This document shows, piece after piece, positions 12,608-29,160 of a stretch of 64,000 nt of DNA. Source of the DNA: Takashimella koratensis (lineage: Eukaryota; Basidiomycota; Tremellomycetes; Trichosporonales; Tetragoniomycetaceae); assembly GCA_003116875.1 (NCBI GenBank), contig BCKT01000001.1, positions 945,763 through 1,009,762 on the forward strand, read 5' to 3'. Positions within the stretch are counted from its first letter, which is position 1; each line of letters opens with the position of its first letter. The position numbers and the translations under genes were made by a program. The notes below the pieces were generated by a model. The model was not told where the DNA came from and searched no databases. It saw only the letters and a list, made by a program, of their open reading frames with translations.

Positions 12608-15600
12608 ATGGCAATGATTCCCCCCTTTCCACTGTACCACCAACAACTTCCAGAGCTGACCAACATGTCGCTATCACCTGCTGCCACTCATGATCGTCAA
12701 CAAACTCCCATGGTGTCGTCTCCACCCCAATGTGACCCTACCAACACGACGACGCCCTTTTCCTTCCATGGCAATGACTTGCAACAGCCTCAGACCAGCC
12801 CTCCACCTGCCAACGGTGGCAACGTCGAAACAACCGATCACAACCTCTTGTTCGATATCCTCTCAGCTTCAGCTTCATTCCCGCTCCCACCCGCCTCATC
12901 TCACAATCTCACCGTGAACACGGTCGACATTGCTGTTGACCCACGGAACCGTCCACGTAGCGCCACCAATCGGCACACGTCTCCAGCTGCCCTTCAGCCG
13001 AGTCGCAAGCGACACTATTCGGTCTCCCTCCCTCCCATCCCCAGCGCATCTCTTGACCCAATGTGGGACAATTACCAAGGGGTAAGTGGATCTGTAGGAC
13101 TCGGTCTGACAATCTAGCCCGTTTACGCGGCGCCGTCCCAGTATCCGCCTTACCAAGCACACAAGGACGAGTCTCAGGCACTCGGCCTCGACCCGGGGAC
13201 GGGTCAACCCCAGCAGAGTGGCGAGCTCGACTACGCCGTTATGAGCTCGAACTATGCGTATGACACAGCATACGACAGCACTGGGCACGCCTACAGCACT
13301 GGCGTCGCCCACGGTGCCTTGCCTACCAATGGCCAAAACGGCGCCGTCCGACCCGCTCTCGCATTGGACATTAGCGGGCCGTCATTCCAGATGCCTCAAC
13401 CCCAACCTCCGTCGTCGATGACCAACACGCCATCCGTATTCGGAGGTACCGATCTTCCGTCCTCGGAATCAGGCGACCGCATCATCACCCCTGGGTCATT
13501 CCAGTACAACCCGTACCACAGTCAATACCTGGCCAATGCCAACGGTCACCACGTTCCGAGCAATCTCGCCAACGAGCTTCGACTCGAATCGGAGTACGAC
13601 AACATGTACATGCCTCACCAGCTGCCTCAGTACAACATGTACAACGGCAACCAACAGCAAATCCCGTTGCCGCCGATGCACGCACCACACAGCCACCACC
13701 AGCAGCCACAGGCCACCATCTCGCCTACGCAGCTGCCTCACTCGTACTTGAAGCATACCAAGAGCTTCTCCGACTTGATGTTCGAGAGCCGCGCGTCGTC
13801 GTCGTCGGCAAGCTCGACCGAAGGCGGCCACGACTGGAGTCATGCGCAGACGGCTTACGACGACACGCTCAGCAAGCCTTTGGAGCAGGTGCTCAACATG
13901 AACAATGGTCACCGATCGTTCCCCACCGTCCCCGAGCCGTCGTCAACACACTCTCCTAGCCAGCTCGCGGGTATGTCGAGCCACCAGATGGCTCCCCCAA
14001 CCAACGCCGAGGAGGCTATCACTCGCTACATCCACTCGCCTAACAGACTCGGCTTTGGCGAGCGGAAAGTAACGATTATGAGCCCCAAAGTCGGCCAAAA
14101 GTCGTACGGTACCGAGAAGCGATTCCTGTGCCCGCACCCGCAGGCGATGTTGGTCGGCAAGAGCTGGTTCAGCAACAGCGGCGACAACTGTCCGATCGCG
14201 CCCATGTTCCCTCCTCGCGTTAACATCAGCCTATCTGGTGAGACGGTCGTCAAGGATGCGACGGTCAGCTGGTCGACAGTCGAGGGCAAGACGCTCGACG
14301 AGAAAATCAACACGCAAGCGATCACATCAGAGGACAAGCCGTTCCTCGGTACCGTCGCTGGCAAGAACTTGCACATCTCGGACGCTGACAACAAGCGACG
14401 CGATGTCAAGGCTCTCGTCACGATCAAGGCGCCCTACGCTCACCACACCGGTGTCAACGGCTGGGGACCCAACAAGGGCACGATGCCCGACCCCACCGCA
14501 GCTGGCGAGAACGTGATTGGTGTCTTTGAGAGTCGAGATATCAAGGTCATCTCCAAGCCCAACAAGAAGACAACGAGCACAAAGTCTCAGGATCTCATGA
14601 TTCAGCACGGCTCGACGATAGCGCTCTTCAACCGTGTCAAGTCGCAGACTTCGTCAACGAGGTATCTCTCGGTTCCGAGGGATGCGACACGGATCCTCGG
14701 CTCGGACGGCTTGCCGATTGACGGCGCGCGTCCGCCGCTGGTCAGGTCTAACACGACGTTCTCGGGCTTCACGGCGGATCCTAATGTCTGGGAATCGTTC
14801 GTCGTTTGGCTCGTCGACCCTCGCAAGCCCACGACCGGTGCCTCGATGCCACCGCCTCACCCTGACTGGCCGAGCCCCCCGCCCAACGTCATCACCTTAC
14901 GCGAGAGCGTCTCCCCGCCTGTCCGGTACAACTCGACCGTCGTTCTCCAGTCGCTCCAGACGGGTCTGTGCTCGCCTACCCTCGTGATCCGTCGCGTAGG
15001 TGAAGGATCCGAGGTCGTCGGTATGGACGGGACCTTTGCCGAGTCGACCGTCTCGTGCCCCGATGGCGAGCTGGCCGGGGACCCCGTCTCCCAGTTGCAA
15101 AAAGTCGCGTTCGAGGTGTACAACCCCCCGGGCCTCGTGAACCAGTACCCGTCCAAGGAAGGGTACCCCTCGCTCTGGTTGTCGTGCGACCAGGAGATGA
15201 TCAAGGAAAACTTCTTCGCTGGCAACCGCAAGTGGTCATTCATCCCGACTCCGCCTGCACGTGCCTCGTCATCGAGCTCGCGGCCATCCAGCGTCCCGTC
15301 CACCCCGCAATCGAGGATGGGTGTGCTTCCGATGACACCGCACAACACAACAGTCAACCTCCCCGGCATTTCCAGTCCCTCGAGCCCCATCTCCAACTCG
15401 TCCTCGTCCGACTACTTTGGGACACACAGCCGCAAATCGTCGTCTTCCGCATTGTTCTCGCCCCAAATCAACGGCGACGTACCCCTCCCGTCCCTTCCGC
15501 CTCCGGGATCGACGGATGGTGGACCTGTCAGGCGTGGTCGAACCGGCTCGCAGTCTCGAGCTGGACCCATGCAGCGACCGCCACTTCACAAGAAGCGCGC

Positions 15601-16318
15601 CTCGGCGGACATCACCCACACTGTCTCGTGGGACCACCTGCCCAATGCGTACGGGTCGTCGACGAGCCTCACGGGTCTCGGGATGGGGATGGGGATGGGC
15701 GCCGGCACCCCAGGCTCAGTCAGCATGGGCAACGGGATGCAGACGCTTGGTGCCGAGAACGGGAAACTCTGCTGGACTATCGACGTCGGCGACTCGTCCA
15801 TCTGGAGCATTGTCAGCACAGAGCAAGTCACCTACACTTTCTATGTCCCGCCATTTGCCTCCTACAAGGAGCCCATCGCACCCTTCCCTATCGCCCACAG
15901 GCTCCTCCCGCCTGACAAGAGCGCCGACGCTGGCCCGCAAAAGTACAACCACCAGTACACGAGCATGGCCAATGTGCCATTGATCACTTTGTGAGTAGGG
16001 TCTGCGCTAAACAGTGGATCAGCACTGACATGACGCAGCTATGGGAAGAACTTTGCAAAGACGTCAGATGGCCAGGCGAGGCATATGATCTACTATGGTG
16101 ATCAGCCAGCGACACATAACGAGGTTCGATGGTGAGTTGCAAGATCTTGGAGAGGGGTCCATTGGCTGACTCTTTACAGTTCCGAGGTCATGGCAGCAGC
16201 AGTACCAGCGGTTGACCGATCTGTTCCCGTCTTCCTCGTTCGAGACGATGGGCAGTGTATCCTCCCGACTCCCTTGACGTATGCGCCCGCACCAAAGGGG
16301 ATGCACATGCGGCAGTAG
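12608..16318 (+). CDS. CSL (CBF1/RBP-J/Su(H)/LAG-1) family transcription factor
   Basis: Exons 12608-13081, 13118-15990, 16039-16131, 16180-16318; 1192 aa. CSL proteins bind GTG(G/A)GAA DNA; fungal ones (S. pombe Cbf11/Cbf12) act in cell adhesion, cell cycle and lipid genes without Notch. The N-terminal 460 residues are Ser/Pro/Gln/His-rich. The Rel-like DNA-binding domain starts near 465 with VGQKSYGTEKRFLCPHP at 483-499, and the beta-trefoil includes ALFNRVKSQTSSTRYLSV near 655-675. A Ser/Pro insert follows, then the C-terminal IPT-like part (MANVPLITLFYGKNF ... VPVFLVRDDG). Length and long N-terminus suggest the Cbf12 class. Intron 1 would be just 36 bp (GTAAGT...CTGAC...TAG); without removing it the frame stops. 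The 5' end is the least certain part. Confidence 0.9.
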
Positions 16319-17077
16319 TCGAGGAGCGTCGTCGAATTCGAGCTCGACGAACGGACAGTGACGTGGGGTCATCGGAAGAGAATCGATTCTATAAACAAGG
16401 AAGGGAACGAAAACGAAAATCTGAAAAAAAAAAAACAATCTACTTGTCTGGCATCGTTGTCTCTTGTCTCATCTCGCCTTTTCACCATTTTTCGCATAAC
16501 CCTTGGTCCCCCCGCTTCGTATGTGGGCTGTCCTCTTCTCTTGCTAGAGGAGATGGATAGTCGTGTATCGTTTTCTCAGTTCTCATATAGTTGTTAGCTA
16601 CCGTGTTTGTTTCTGTGTCCGTACGCCCTGCTCTGAGGTCCAGTCTGGGAGGAAGGTGATTGTTCCGTCTCTGTTATGTGCCCGCTACCCTCGACCCGCT
16701 ATCAACCTCTGTTCTCATAAAACCGTCCTCCTGCCATCGGGTATAAGGAAGCCTCCTGATACTTTTACATTGTACCACCTTGTCTAGAATAGAGGTTGAG
16801 CGGAAGTCGTTGAGAGATGAAACCTCATCGAACATTGATATAGGCCAGGTGCAAGGTTGTGATAGGAGCTGGTTACCGGCAAGGAGTGACAATCGGAGGT
16901 AGAGCATTCATTCAGAGTCGAGACATTGTCTATCTGTTTGGGGTTATGTTTATATCTAGCTTACTTGGTTCTTCAGTCAAAGCAGCTCCTACCGTACAAC
17001 AAATCTTCTCTATACCTCGTACAAAGTTACTTCGTTATTCGATCCACAATCATGACCTGTTTTCATTCGCTGAATCT
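16319..17077. other. 3' region between convergent CSL and Gly-Cys-tail genes
   Basis: About 760 bp holding both 3' untranslated regions, including an A12 run at about 16424-16435. I see no gene in it. Confidence 0.5.
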
Positions 17078-17830
17078 CTATCCACCGCCGCCACAGCCAC
17101 CACCGCCGCCACCGCACGAGGAGCCGCCTCCACACGATGACCCACCTCCGCCCGATGACGTGCCCCCGCCACACGACGAGGTCGAGTGCGAGTGTCCTCC
17201 TGACCCGGAGCCGGACCCGGACCCAGAGCCACCGCCGCAGCTCGACGTGTAAACCCAGGGCATGGGCGCGCCAGCGGAGTAACCCGTGTCGTACGCCCTG
17301 TAGTCGGACGACGGCCGGGTCGTAGTGCGCTTCAGAGCCTTGGGGTTGGATTTGGGCTTGGACGTCACCCTGGATGCCGGCTTGTAACTACCGACAAGGG
17401 TGGTAGTGGTCGATGACGAAGTGTCGAGCCGCTTGAGCTCGTAACCCTTGGGAGAGGCGGGGTACGACGGAGGCGGAGAAGAAGGGGTCGAGACGGCCGG
17501 CTTGGGCTCGAGCTCTCCCGCAGTGGACACCTCGCGCTCGGTCTCGGAAGAGGTGGTCGAGGTGGTGTCGGAGGAAGGGACGACAGCCTCAGGCTCGGTA
17601 GGGACGTAGCGTGGCTGAGGGATGGGAGATGAGATGGGCTTCGGCCTCGGTACGTCACCCTTGGCGGAAGGAAGAGGGTCGGCAAAGTTCCTAGAGGCTG
17701 GTGTAAGTTTATCCACCAACAAGTGAGAGGGGTCGATCCGGGGAGGACATGTTGGCGGGGAAGTGGAATGGTTACAGAAGAAAGGTTAGACTCACTTCGC
17801 CGCCTTGCGACTAAAGCAACCAAAGACCAT
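17078..17830 (-). CDS. Ser/Thr/Pro-rich protein with Gly-Cys repeat tail
   Basis: Exons 17830-17796 and 17690-17078; 215 aa. Exon 1 codes just MVFGCFSRKAA, then an intron with a GTGAGT donor and CTAG acceptor. Residues 12-140 are Ser/Thr/Pro/Lys-rich and disordered-looking. From about residue 165 the chain turns into Gly-Ser and Gly-Cys repeats (units such as SSCGGG), ending CGGGG. No signal peptide or membrane segment is visible. The early Cys near the N-terminus could be lipid-modified, and the Cys-rich tail could crosslink or bind metal; both are inference. I do not recognise the family. Its 3' end faces the CSL gene. Confidence 0.6.
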
Positions 17831-19785
17831 GGTGGTGTGCTTGGGGTTGGACTACCCGAGGGGTATGACTGAGTCGTCTGGTACTTGTGTGCGCTGTGTT
17901 GATAGGTGACCAGTGGCGAGAGGGTCAAATGTTGGAGTTGATGAATCGAGGTCAAGGTGTCAGATCGTGTCTCCTTTTATATGCTGAGAGGGAGGTCGAC
18001 CCAGCGGCAAGCGCACGTTCTATCACACGGCACTCCGCTGACGGTTGTCGTGCTCAGACCTGGGTGCTTGAGCATCTCGGTCAGCACCGACGCTCGTATC
18101 GACTCGACACCGTCTGTGGCTATGCGAGTCTAGTGACAACATCGGGAGTTGAACGCCGATGAGCGGGGGTGTCTGATGATGCACTCTGTGTTCAATGATA
18201 GTAGCTATAGCCGAGTTTAGCCATGATTAAGCCGCTCCATGCCGCACAGGTACAGCCAATAGGGAGGTTGGCAAGATCCGGAGCGGTTGGGAGTGTTGGG
18301 CGATTGGTAGGTTGGTGGGCGATGCGAGGAACAGTGCCGATGTCCCACCCGAGAGCCTAGGAGACCGGGCCGCACCACCGCCCACCGCCCACAACTCAAA
18401 GCCCACAGCCTCGGCGCACAGCGAGAGAGCACGGGACACTGTACGTACCCCGCCGATCTGGTCGTCACGTCACCGCTTCACACGTGTGTGCAACACCAGA
18501 CCAAGGAAAGCAGGTGAGCCGGGAAAGTCGGGGGAGCGAGGAGGCACCACTTGCTCGGTCAGCCAGGGTTGGAAGAGGGGGCAGGGTTGAGCCCCGCGGC
18601 GGGGCGTGCGGCAATGGCAGAGCGGAGGTTGAGCATGCGTAGTCACCGCCCTCCACTTCCTCCGTGATCATCGTATCTCACAAGCCTTAGTGTCCCCGGT
18701 GGCGATAGCGAATGGAGATTCCGAGAACCCCCCAGCTTTGGACTAAGTTTATAGGCACCGGCCGTTAGAAGTAACGGAAGCGTTTCAGAAAAGGCGATGC
18801 TCGGGGGTTTTCAATCTACCGGCGGGACCCGACCGACCAACCAACCTCTGCTGGAAAGTGGAAAGCGGTCAAAACAGTCACGGATCCGTCCGCCGTAGGC
18901 TCGGTCCAACAGACCGCTCGCATGGGATTGGTCAGACGTCAGAACCCCATTCTCGGCATCCCAGACGTCATGTCGCGTGCTGTGCGACGCAAACAATGTC
19001 ACGCCAAGGTGCCACGATCCTTTGGAAAGCCCGGCCGTCGGCACCGAGTTGGCCGTCTTCGTGAGCACTGGATGGCTCCAGCGACCCGAAAAATGAGCCG
19101 AGAACGGCGTCCCGACAAGGGCAATGGGCACGTCACTGGGTCAGCTGGCTGAGGACAGTGCTCTTGCTCATTGAGGCAGCAACAGGCAGACATGGCAAGA
19201 CCCTATCGAGCTCACCTCGCCATCTGAGTTACGTGATTGCAGTATTCCCAGCCAAGTGACCTTAACGTCCATACAGCATGCATCGGAACACTTGAGACGC
19301 TCGGACAGCTTTGGCGCAATCAGAGTATCCAAATGAAGCCATCTAGACCTACAAAAGGATTAAAAGAGACAATGACATTAACAGTCTTCGAAGCGACCGG
19401 TTCGGAGTCCGAAGCGAGCTCCGAAGATGAGCTTCACTCGCAGAGCGTAGAAGCTTCGGCCACCGGAGCGAGAAGCGAGCTTCAACTTGGTCAAGAACTG
19501 GGAGCAGGCAATAGGTCGGGACTGATCAGGCGAGGACAAGGAGTGTAACCTGCTGTGTGTATAGGTCGCTAGTTTGACATGGAGGCTGTCTCAAGCTATC
19601 CTATGCATGCTGCTCGCGACGGGCCCGGTGCGGGGAGGCCCGGTTGTGATATTCGGGAAAATTGGTGACGGGAAATGGGAAAAAGATCAACTCATAGCCG
19701 ACGACTTGTCCATCCATCCACCAACAACTTGACCTCGACGCCTCCCTAGCTTGCTCACGGCTGCACCACACAGCACAGGGGAGCC
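17831..19785. other. Intergenic stretch between divergent Gly-Cys-tail gene and PEX1
   Basis: About 1.95 kb serving as promoter for both flanks. No supported gene. At 19386-19495 the motif GAAGCGAGC and its near-copies recur several times in both orientations. A + frame at 19237-19548 has no domain. Confidence 0.45.
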
Positions 19786-23868
<4,083 letters not shown>

Positions 23869-24336
23869 GTGGTGGAGGGGGTGCTAGCGAAGGGAGAAGG
23901 GAGAGAAGATGAGAGTAGGGATAGGGGGTTGAGGATATGGGAAGTGATACGGGACTAGATTTGTAGGGCATGGAGTTGCATTGAATTGAGAGGTGGGTGC
24001 ACATTAGATACATATACGAAGTGATCGGGGCGTTTGAAAGCGGAGAGAGGGGGGTGAACAGCTCATCAGGCGTTGATAGGGTATCGAAAAGATTTGTGAT
24101 AGATCATCGAGCGGAGAGGTAGGATACAGTGGTGGATAGCAGTAGATTGGGCGAGGCTTGAAACGGTCGGCGGGTATATGTAGCGATTGACGTGTGTGGG
24201 TTTGGGTTGAGACATTGAAAGACGGAAACTGGTAACTGGTCGAGACGAGCCGAGGCGAGTCGGGGTGGCTGGAAAGCAGGCTGGTGCGGAACGGCATGTC
24301 TCTGGGTGGATAGGATAGGTGAGAATGGTTCCTCGG
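23869..24336. other. 3' region between convergent PEX1 and PRM10-like genes
   Basis: About 470 bp; holds the two 3' untranslated regions. No gene seen. Confidence 0.5.
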
Positions 24337-27300
24337 TTAGAAGGCGAAAAGAGCTGTGCCCTTTTTCCTGCCAAAGGAGTAGATGAGGATACCGGAGCCG
24401 AAGAGACCGACCTAGCGTGGAGTCAATAAAGTGAGAGCAAGAAGATTATCAGGGGGAAAATAGCAAACGTATGACTCACGGTGATACCGATTGCCACTGA
24501 GAGAGACAAGGCAGCGAGGTCAGCGTGTGAGTTGAATTAACAAGACTGAGGGTAGAAAGAGCGGGTTGGGAAAGAAAGTCTCACCTTGGACCATACGGAA
24601 ACCGATGATCAGACCTTGACTGTACGAATCGGTCTGGTCCGAGTTGGTACTCATCGCGAGACCACCCGCGGCGGAAATACCGGACTGAGAGTGAATAGAT
24701 AGGTCAGCATCCTGCATGAGAAACGATGATCAAAGCGGTAGTTGTGAGGTAAGAGAGGTTGACGTACCGGGACGAGGAAGAGGACACCGGGGACCATCGA
24801 GGTGAAGGCGGTACCGCCGAACACACGAGAGTAAAAGTTACCGAGTACCCTGGATGAGAGTCAGCATTGGATTTTGATCCCCGAAGAAACGTAGAGCCAT
24901 ACGCTACTCACCCAATGACGAACGCTCCGATGGCGCTAACGACATCGGATCGATTGAAGATGTAATGATTCGCCAGCGTATTGGTTGCGTACCCGACACA
25001 ACTGATGACGACCATCACAGGGAGCTGTTTACTCCTGAGGGGCTGCATGTTCCACATACTGTTCAATACCGAGAACAAAGGGACCGTCAAGAGGAGGTAG
25101 ATCCTCGGCATACTCTGTCTCCACCAAGGCCAAGAAGGGTCACGGATACAAGTGACAGTCCCTTGTTGCAAACTGTTGGAGATGGAGGAAGTGGTAGAGT
25201 TGGAGAAAGTCCAAGTGCCGTTGAATGGAACGATAGAGGAGTTGAGCATGTCAGGGATAAAAGTACCCGTCATGGAGAGACCAGAAGCAGCAAGGGCAGC
25301 GGCATCGGCAGCCGCTCGCGCTTGTTGGTCGAAGACGAAGAAGAGGTCGGACCCGATCGATAACCCGAAGCCCTATGGACAAGGAACAGAGTCAGCATTG
25401 AGGGCAAGATATACAGAGGCGAGGTGGATAGAACTCACGAGGAAGAGCGAGTAGATGATGGCGTAGACCATTCGCACAGAACCAGCGACAATGTTCTTAT
25501 TGGCAAGCTCGAGCGATCCACACACTGCAAGGAAAGAGGAGATAGTCAGCCTCGCAGTCACGAGAGTATGGGTGGGCGGTCGCAAGTGGCTTGATGGTCA
25601 GGAGAAGGACTCACAGATAGTGTATCCGGGAAGGATGAGACAGACACCAGCAGAGGCAACAGCCTGGTAACAAAAGTACCCGGTGGTCGATAGGCCTCGA
25701 GCGACAAACGAGATCAGAGTTGCGATGGAGATTCTGAAAAGATGAAATCGAAGAGTTAGTTTTATCTTTTACACCTCGGGGCCCGACTCGCCCGACTCAC
25801 TCGAAGATGTTGGAGTACATGGACGACCTCGTCGCAACGTGAAGTTGTAAGAACGCAAGAATGATCGCCAGACACCCAGCTGCCAGTCCGTCCAGTGGCG
25901 ACCCATCAAACGCGACTGGCGAAACCATTGCCGATGCGCAAAACGCCATGATAATCCTCTGCCACAACTTGTACATCAATGGCGCTTTCAACAACTCGTG
26001 AATCATCTTGGTCCCCTCGGCCGCATCCAGTTCATCATGGACTACCCCTCGGTAGATGTTGTGCACCTTGTGCAAGCGGCCCAAGTCGAGACCGCCGCCA
26101 GATTTGACAAAGTGGGTGTCCGAGGTACGCGTGTCAGAGTCCCCAAAGGAGGCGATGACGATAGAAGGCAAGTGGATGAATTGGGCATCAATCTCGAGAA
26201 CAAGGGCAGTGGCCGAGAGTTGTGACTCGATACGGTGAGAAGGGGCACCAAAGCTCATCAAGGCCTTGGCAAGTTTGAGAATGAAGTTTTGGCGAGTCAG
26301 GATGTCTAAAGAGGATGAGCGTTAGCATTATCAGGTTGAGAAAATGTGAACCCAACTGACTCACCCGCAACGTGTCGCTTGATCTTGGACCTCCGCTCCC
26401 TCGGGTCACCCATCATGAACAAGTCGCTCACGCTGCTCCTCCTATGCGCCGGTTTCTTCTTCCCCGTGACTCTCGGGTCATCGGGATCGAGTTCCTCTCC
26501 TCCAAACGTAGTCGAGGCGATCGACGTCGACCTCTTCAGCCCCAGAGATCGCATCGTCGGGAGTGTCGGACCTCCACCGGCAGCTGAGGTACGTGAACTT
26601 TGACGCCGGCGCATACCGGCTGACGAGACGCCTGTGAGTTTGAGGAGCTGGGAAAAAACACCGCCTTTGACGTGATACGACCGCGAGTCGTCATCGTTGT
26701 CGTCTCCAGCGTCGGATAATGCTCCACCCTCGATCTGGCTGGTAGTCCGGCGCCGCATTGACGGACTATTCGGGCCCTCGTCCTTCGACCCACGCATGGG
26801 GTGGAGCGTGGTATTGGGTTCAGGCTGGGGAGAGAGTTTCGCCTTGTAGTTGTTGTTCGCGTCGAAAGAGCCGGTCAGGGTGGCATCGCTGTCAAGACGA
26901 CTGTCGCCCCGGGCGTAGTCGCGGTCGCCACCGCCACCGCCACGAGCACCGGGGCTGATGTCAAGTTGCGCAGGGTGCCACGCACCTGGTACCGGGCCAG
27001 GGGCGAACGGGCCTGCGTTCGACTCGGACGGGCGCGGGTAAGGAGGAGCCGGTGAGCCAGTGTTCATGTACGGGTTGTCGTATCGCGGGTATCCTGCCGG
27101 AGACTGGAAGACGTCCGGCGTCGCGCTCTGTCTCGGTGTCTGCCTCGTCCCCGCGGCCGGATCCCATCGAGGCGAACCCGTCATACCAGCGTTGGGGTTG
27201 GTGAATTGAGAACCAAGGCGAGGCGTTTCCCCCTGAGTCCCCGGTTGGTCAAGCGTTACTCTGCGGGATGGAGTGCCGACGGGCGAGTTGGTGACGGCGA

Positions 27301-28132
27301 CGGGAGATTGAGCGTAACGACCAGGAGAGACGTAACTCTGCCTGTTGAGTTCTTCGGCCCTCCCACCTGCCATGGCGGATCGAAGGGGGCGCAGACCGGC
27401 ACCAACCGCAGCAGGGGAACCGGACTGTGGCTGGACCGATGCCGGGCGCACGGGAGGGACTACAGCCGGCGCGCTAGGGCTGGCGGCAAAGCTCGCGCGC
27501 ACAGCCGCCTGGGCACCAGCTCCGCCTTCGTGCCCTATAAAAGTGGACCCACGGGGACTCACATCCATCGACGACGGGTTGTACCCCCGCCCATTGTCGG
27601 CGCTCATGATCGGGTCGAGAGTCGCCGCGCCCCCAGAGAAAGTGGGAGTGCCATACACCCTGCTCCCGACGCGAGGCGGGGTGGAGGTGTATGCGTCCGG
27701 CGGTGGAGGAGGCTGGTACACGGCTTGTTGGGGGGCAGGCTGGTACACTTGGTTGTTCCCGGAGGTGAGGTCGTCAGGATGGACGTTGTAGTACTCGTGA
27801 CCTGCGTATACAGGGTGTGGCTGGGCGTATTCGATCCCTTGGTCCCGAGACTCGGTGAGGCTGATCTCTTCCCCTCCAAACGAAGGGTAACTGTTCAGAT
27901 CGTATCCGCCCGGTCCCCCTGGTCCGGGCTGGTGGTGGTGCAGGTTTGGGTGCGGGTTCGGGTGTTGCCCAAGGTCAAGGTCGTGCTCGTCATCCATGAC
28001 GTGCTCGTAGACGCCGTGCGTCGAGTCAGAGGCAGTCGTAGGTACCGGCGACATGTCGGTCCGGTAGAAGCGAACTCGAGAGTTTTGGCGGTGATCCGCG
28101 AGTGAAGGGCGCTGGGGCGTCTCCTGTGTCAT
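24337..28132 (-). CDS. PRM10: PRM10/ThrE-family (DUF1212) multi-pass membrane protein
   Basis: Nine exons: 28132-26365, 26305-25801, 25733-25615, 25524-25439, 25372-24912, 24849-24768, 24684-24585, 24496-24480, 24411-24337; 1070 aa. Family members have an N-terminal ThrE domain (soluble head plus five helices) and a second multi-helix half; bacterial ThrE exports threonine and serine, yeast Prm10 is pheromone-induced with unknown substrate. Residues 1-585 are disordered (Pro/Gly/Ser/Tyr-rich). The family signature LAKALMSFGAPSHRIESQL lies at the start of the conserved part, with helices such as AGCLAIILAFLQLHVA, GSVRMVYAIIYSLFLG and GGTAFTSMVPGVLFLVP. A lumenal-type loop rich in Asn-x-Ser/Thr sits in exon 5. 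Exon 8 is only 17 bp yet needed to keep phase into the last helix. The substrate is not predictable from sequence. Confidence 0.9.
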
Positions 28133-29160
28133 GGGCCAGGTGCGATCAAGCGAGTGTAGCGGCGTCTCTTGGGGTTGCGTTGAGTGAGTGAGCAGGTGGG
28201 TTGTTGGGAAGAGAGAGGGAGACGCCGATCAGGGCTCAGGAACGATGGTGGGGATGAAGAAGAGAGGGTCGAGATGGAGAGGAGGGAAGTTGTTATGAAG
28301 GTTTCGAAGTGGCGACGACTCCTCGAGAGAAGTGAAGAAGGGGTAGTTGTCAACAGAGGAACAGAATGAACGAAGAAGGGCGTAAATTGGGTCTTCCCCT
28401 TTGACTGGCCTCGTTTTGTTTTTCGGATGGATCCTGATCCGACCGAAATAGTCAGCATCGCGCGCCATCTCATCACTGCAAGACCTGTGGGGAAGTCAGG
28501 GTGGAAGTGTAGCAGGTGAGTAACGAGGAGGAGTGTGTGGTGGTGTGTTAGAATAGAAGAGAGTGAGTGAGGACAACGAGCCAGCCGCCGTTTCGAATTT
28601 GACCAAGCCCCACTCCCCATCCAAAAGGGTCTGGACCCCCGGGCTGGCTGGTGATAGACAGAGATCAGAAACCAGAAACCAGAGACCAGAGACCTAAACA
28701 TCTGCTGCGGCTCAAAGGTGGCCGAGTGGGCGACGATCGATCAAACCGAGGCCAACCGAAGCCTCGACACCGACCGGGTACACCGAGCCGACCAAGAGAA
28801 TGGCGGTGGAATCGAGGTATTTGTCAAGATCGGTGACATGAGAGTCGAGAATAGATTTTCGCGGTAGGTGAAGTTTCGATAACAGCCAGGATGATCAGGG
28901 CGATACACACATGTCCACTCCTCATGGAACAGAGATTGACGTTCCGACCAGTACGGAATGAGTCAATATGACGAGCATGTTCTTCCGTATAAAACCCGCT
29001 CGTCATTGAACCGGACCCGGACCCTCCTTCACCCCTTCACCACTGGGTACACACCGTCTCACACTTCGTTCCGATCCTTGAGCGCGGATTGAGCGGACAG
29101 TTAATGACGTCTCAATGAAACCAGCGCCCATCTTTCAACTCAACTGTGTGCATGTACCGC
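28133..29160. other. Upstream region of the PRM10-like gene
   Basis: About 1 kb of promoter for the gene to the left and 3' region for the gene to the right. At 28657-28693 short ACCAGA/GACCAGA units repeat. No gene seen. Confidence 0.45.

Noticed and set aside
13535..15983. Long open frames antisense to or in other phases of the CSL exon
   Set aside because: Explained by high GC and codon bias of the real coding frame; no independent domain.
28719..28733. GGTGGCCGAGTGG-like A box of a Ser/Leu tRNA
   Set aside because: No B box (GGTTCGANNCC) follows within 90 bp and the ends do not pair.
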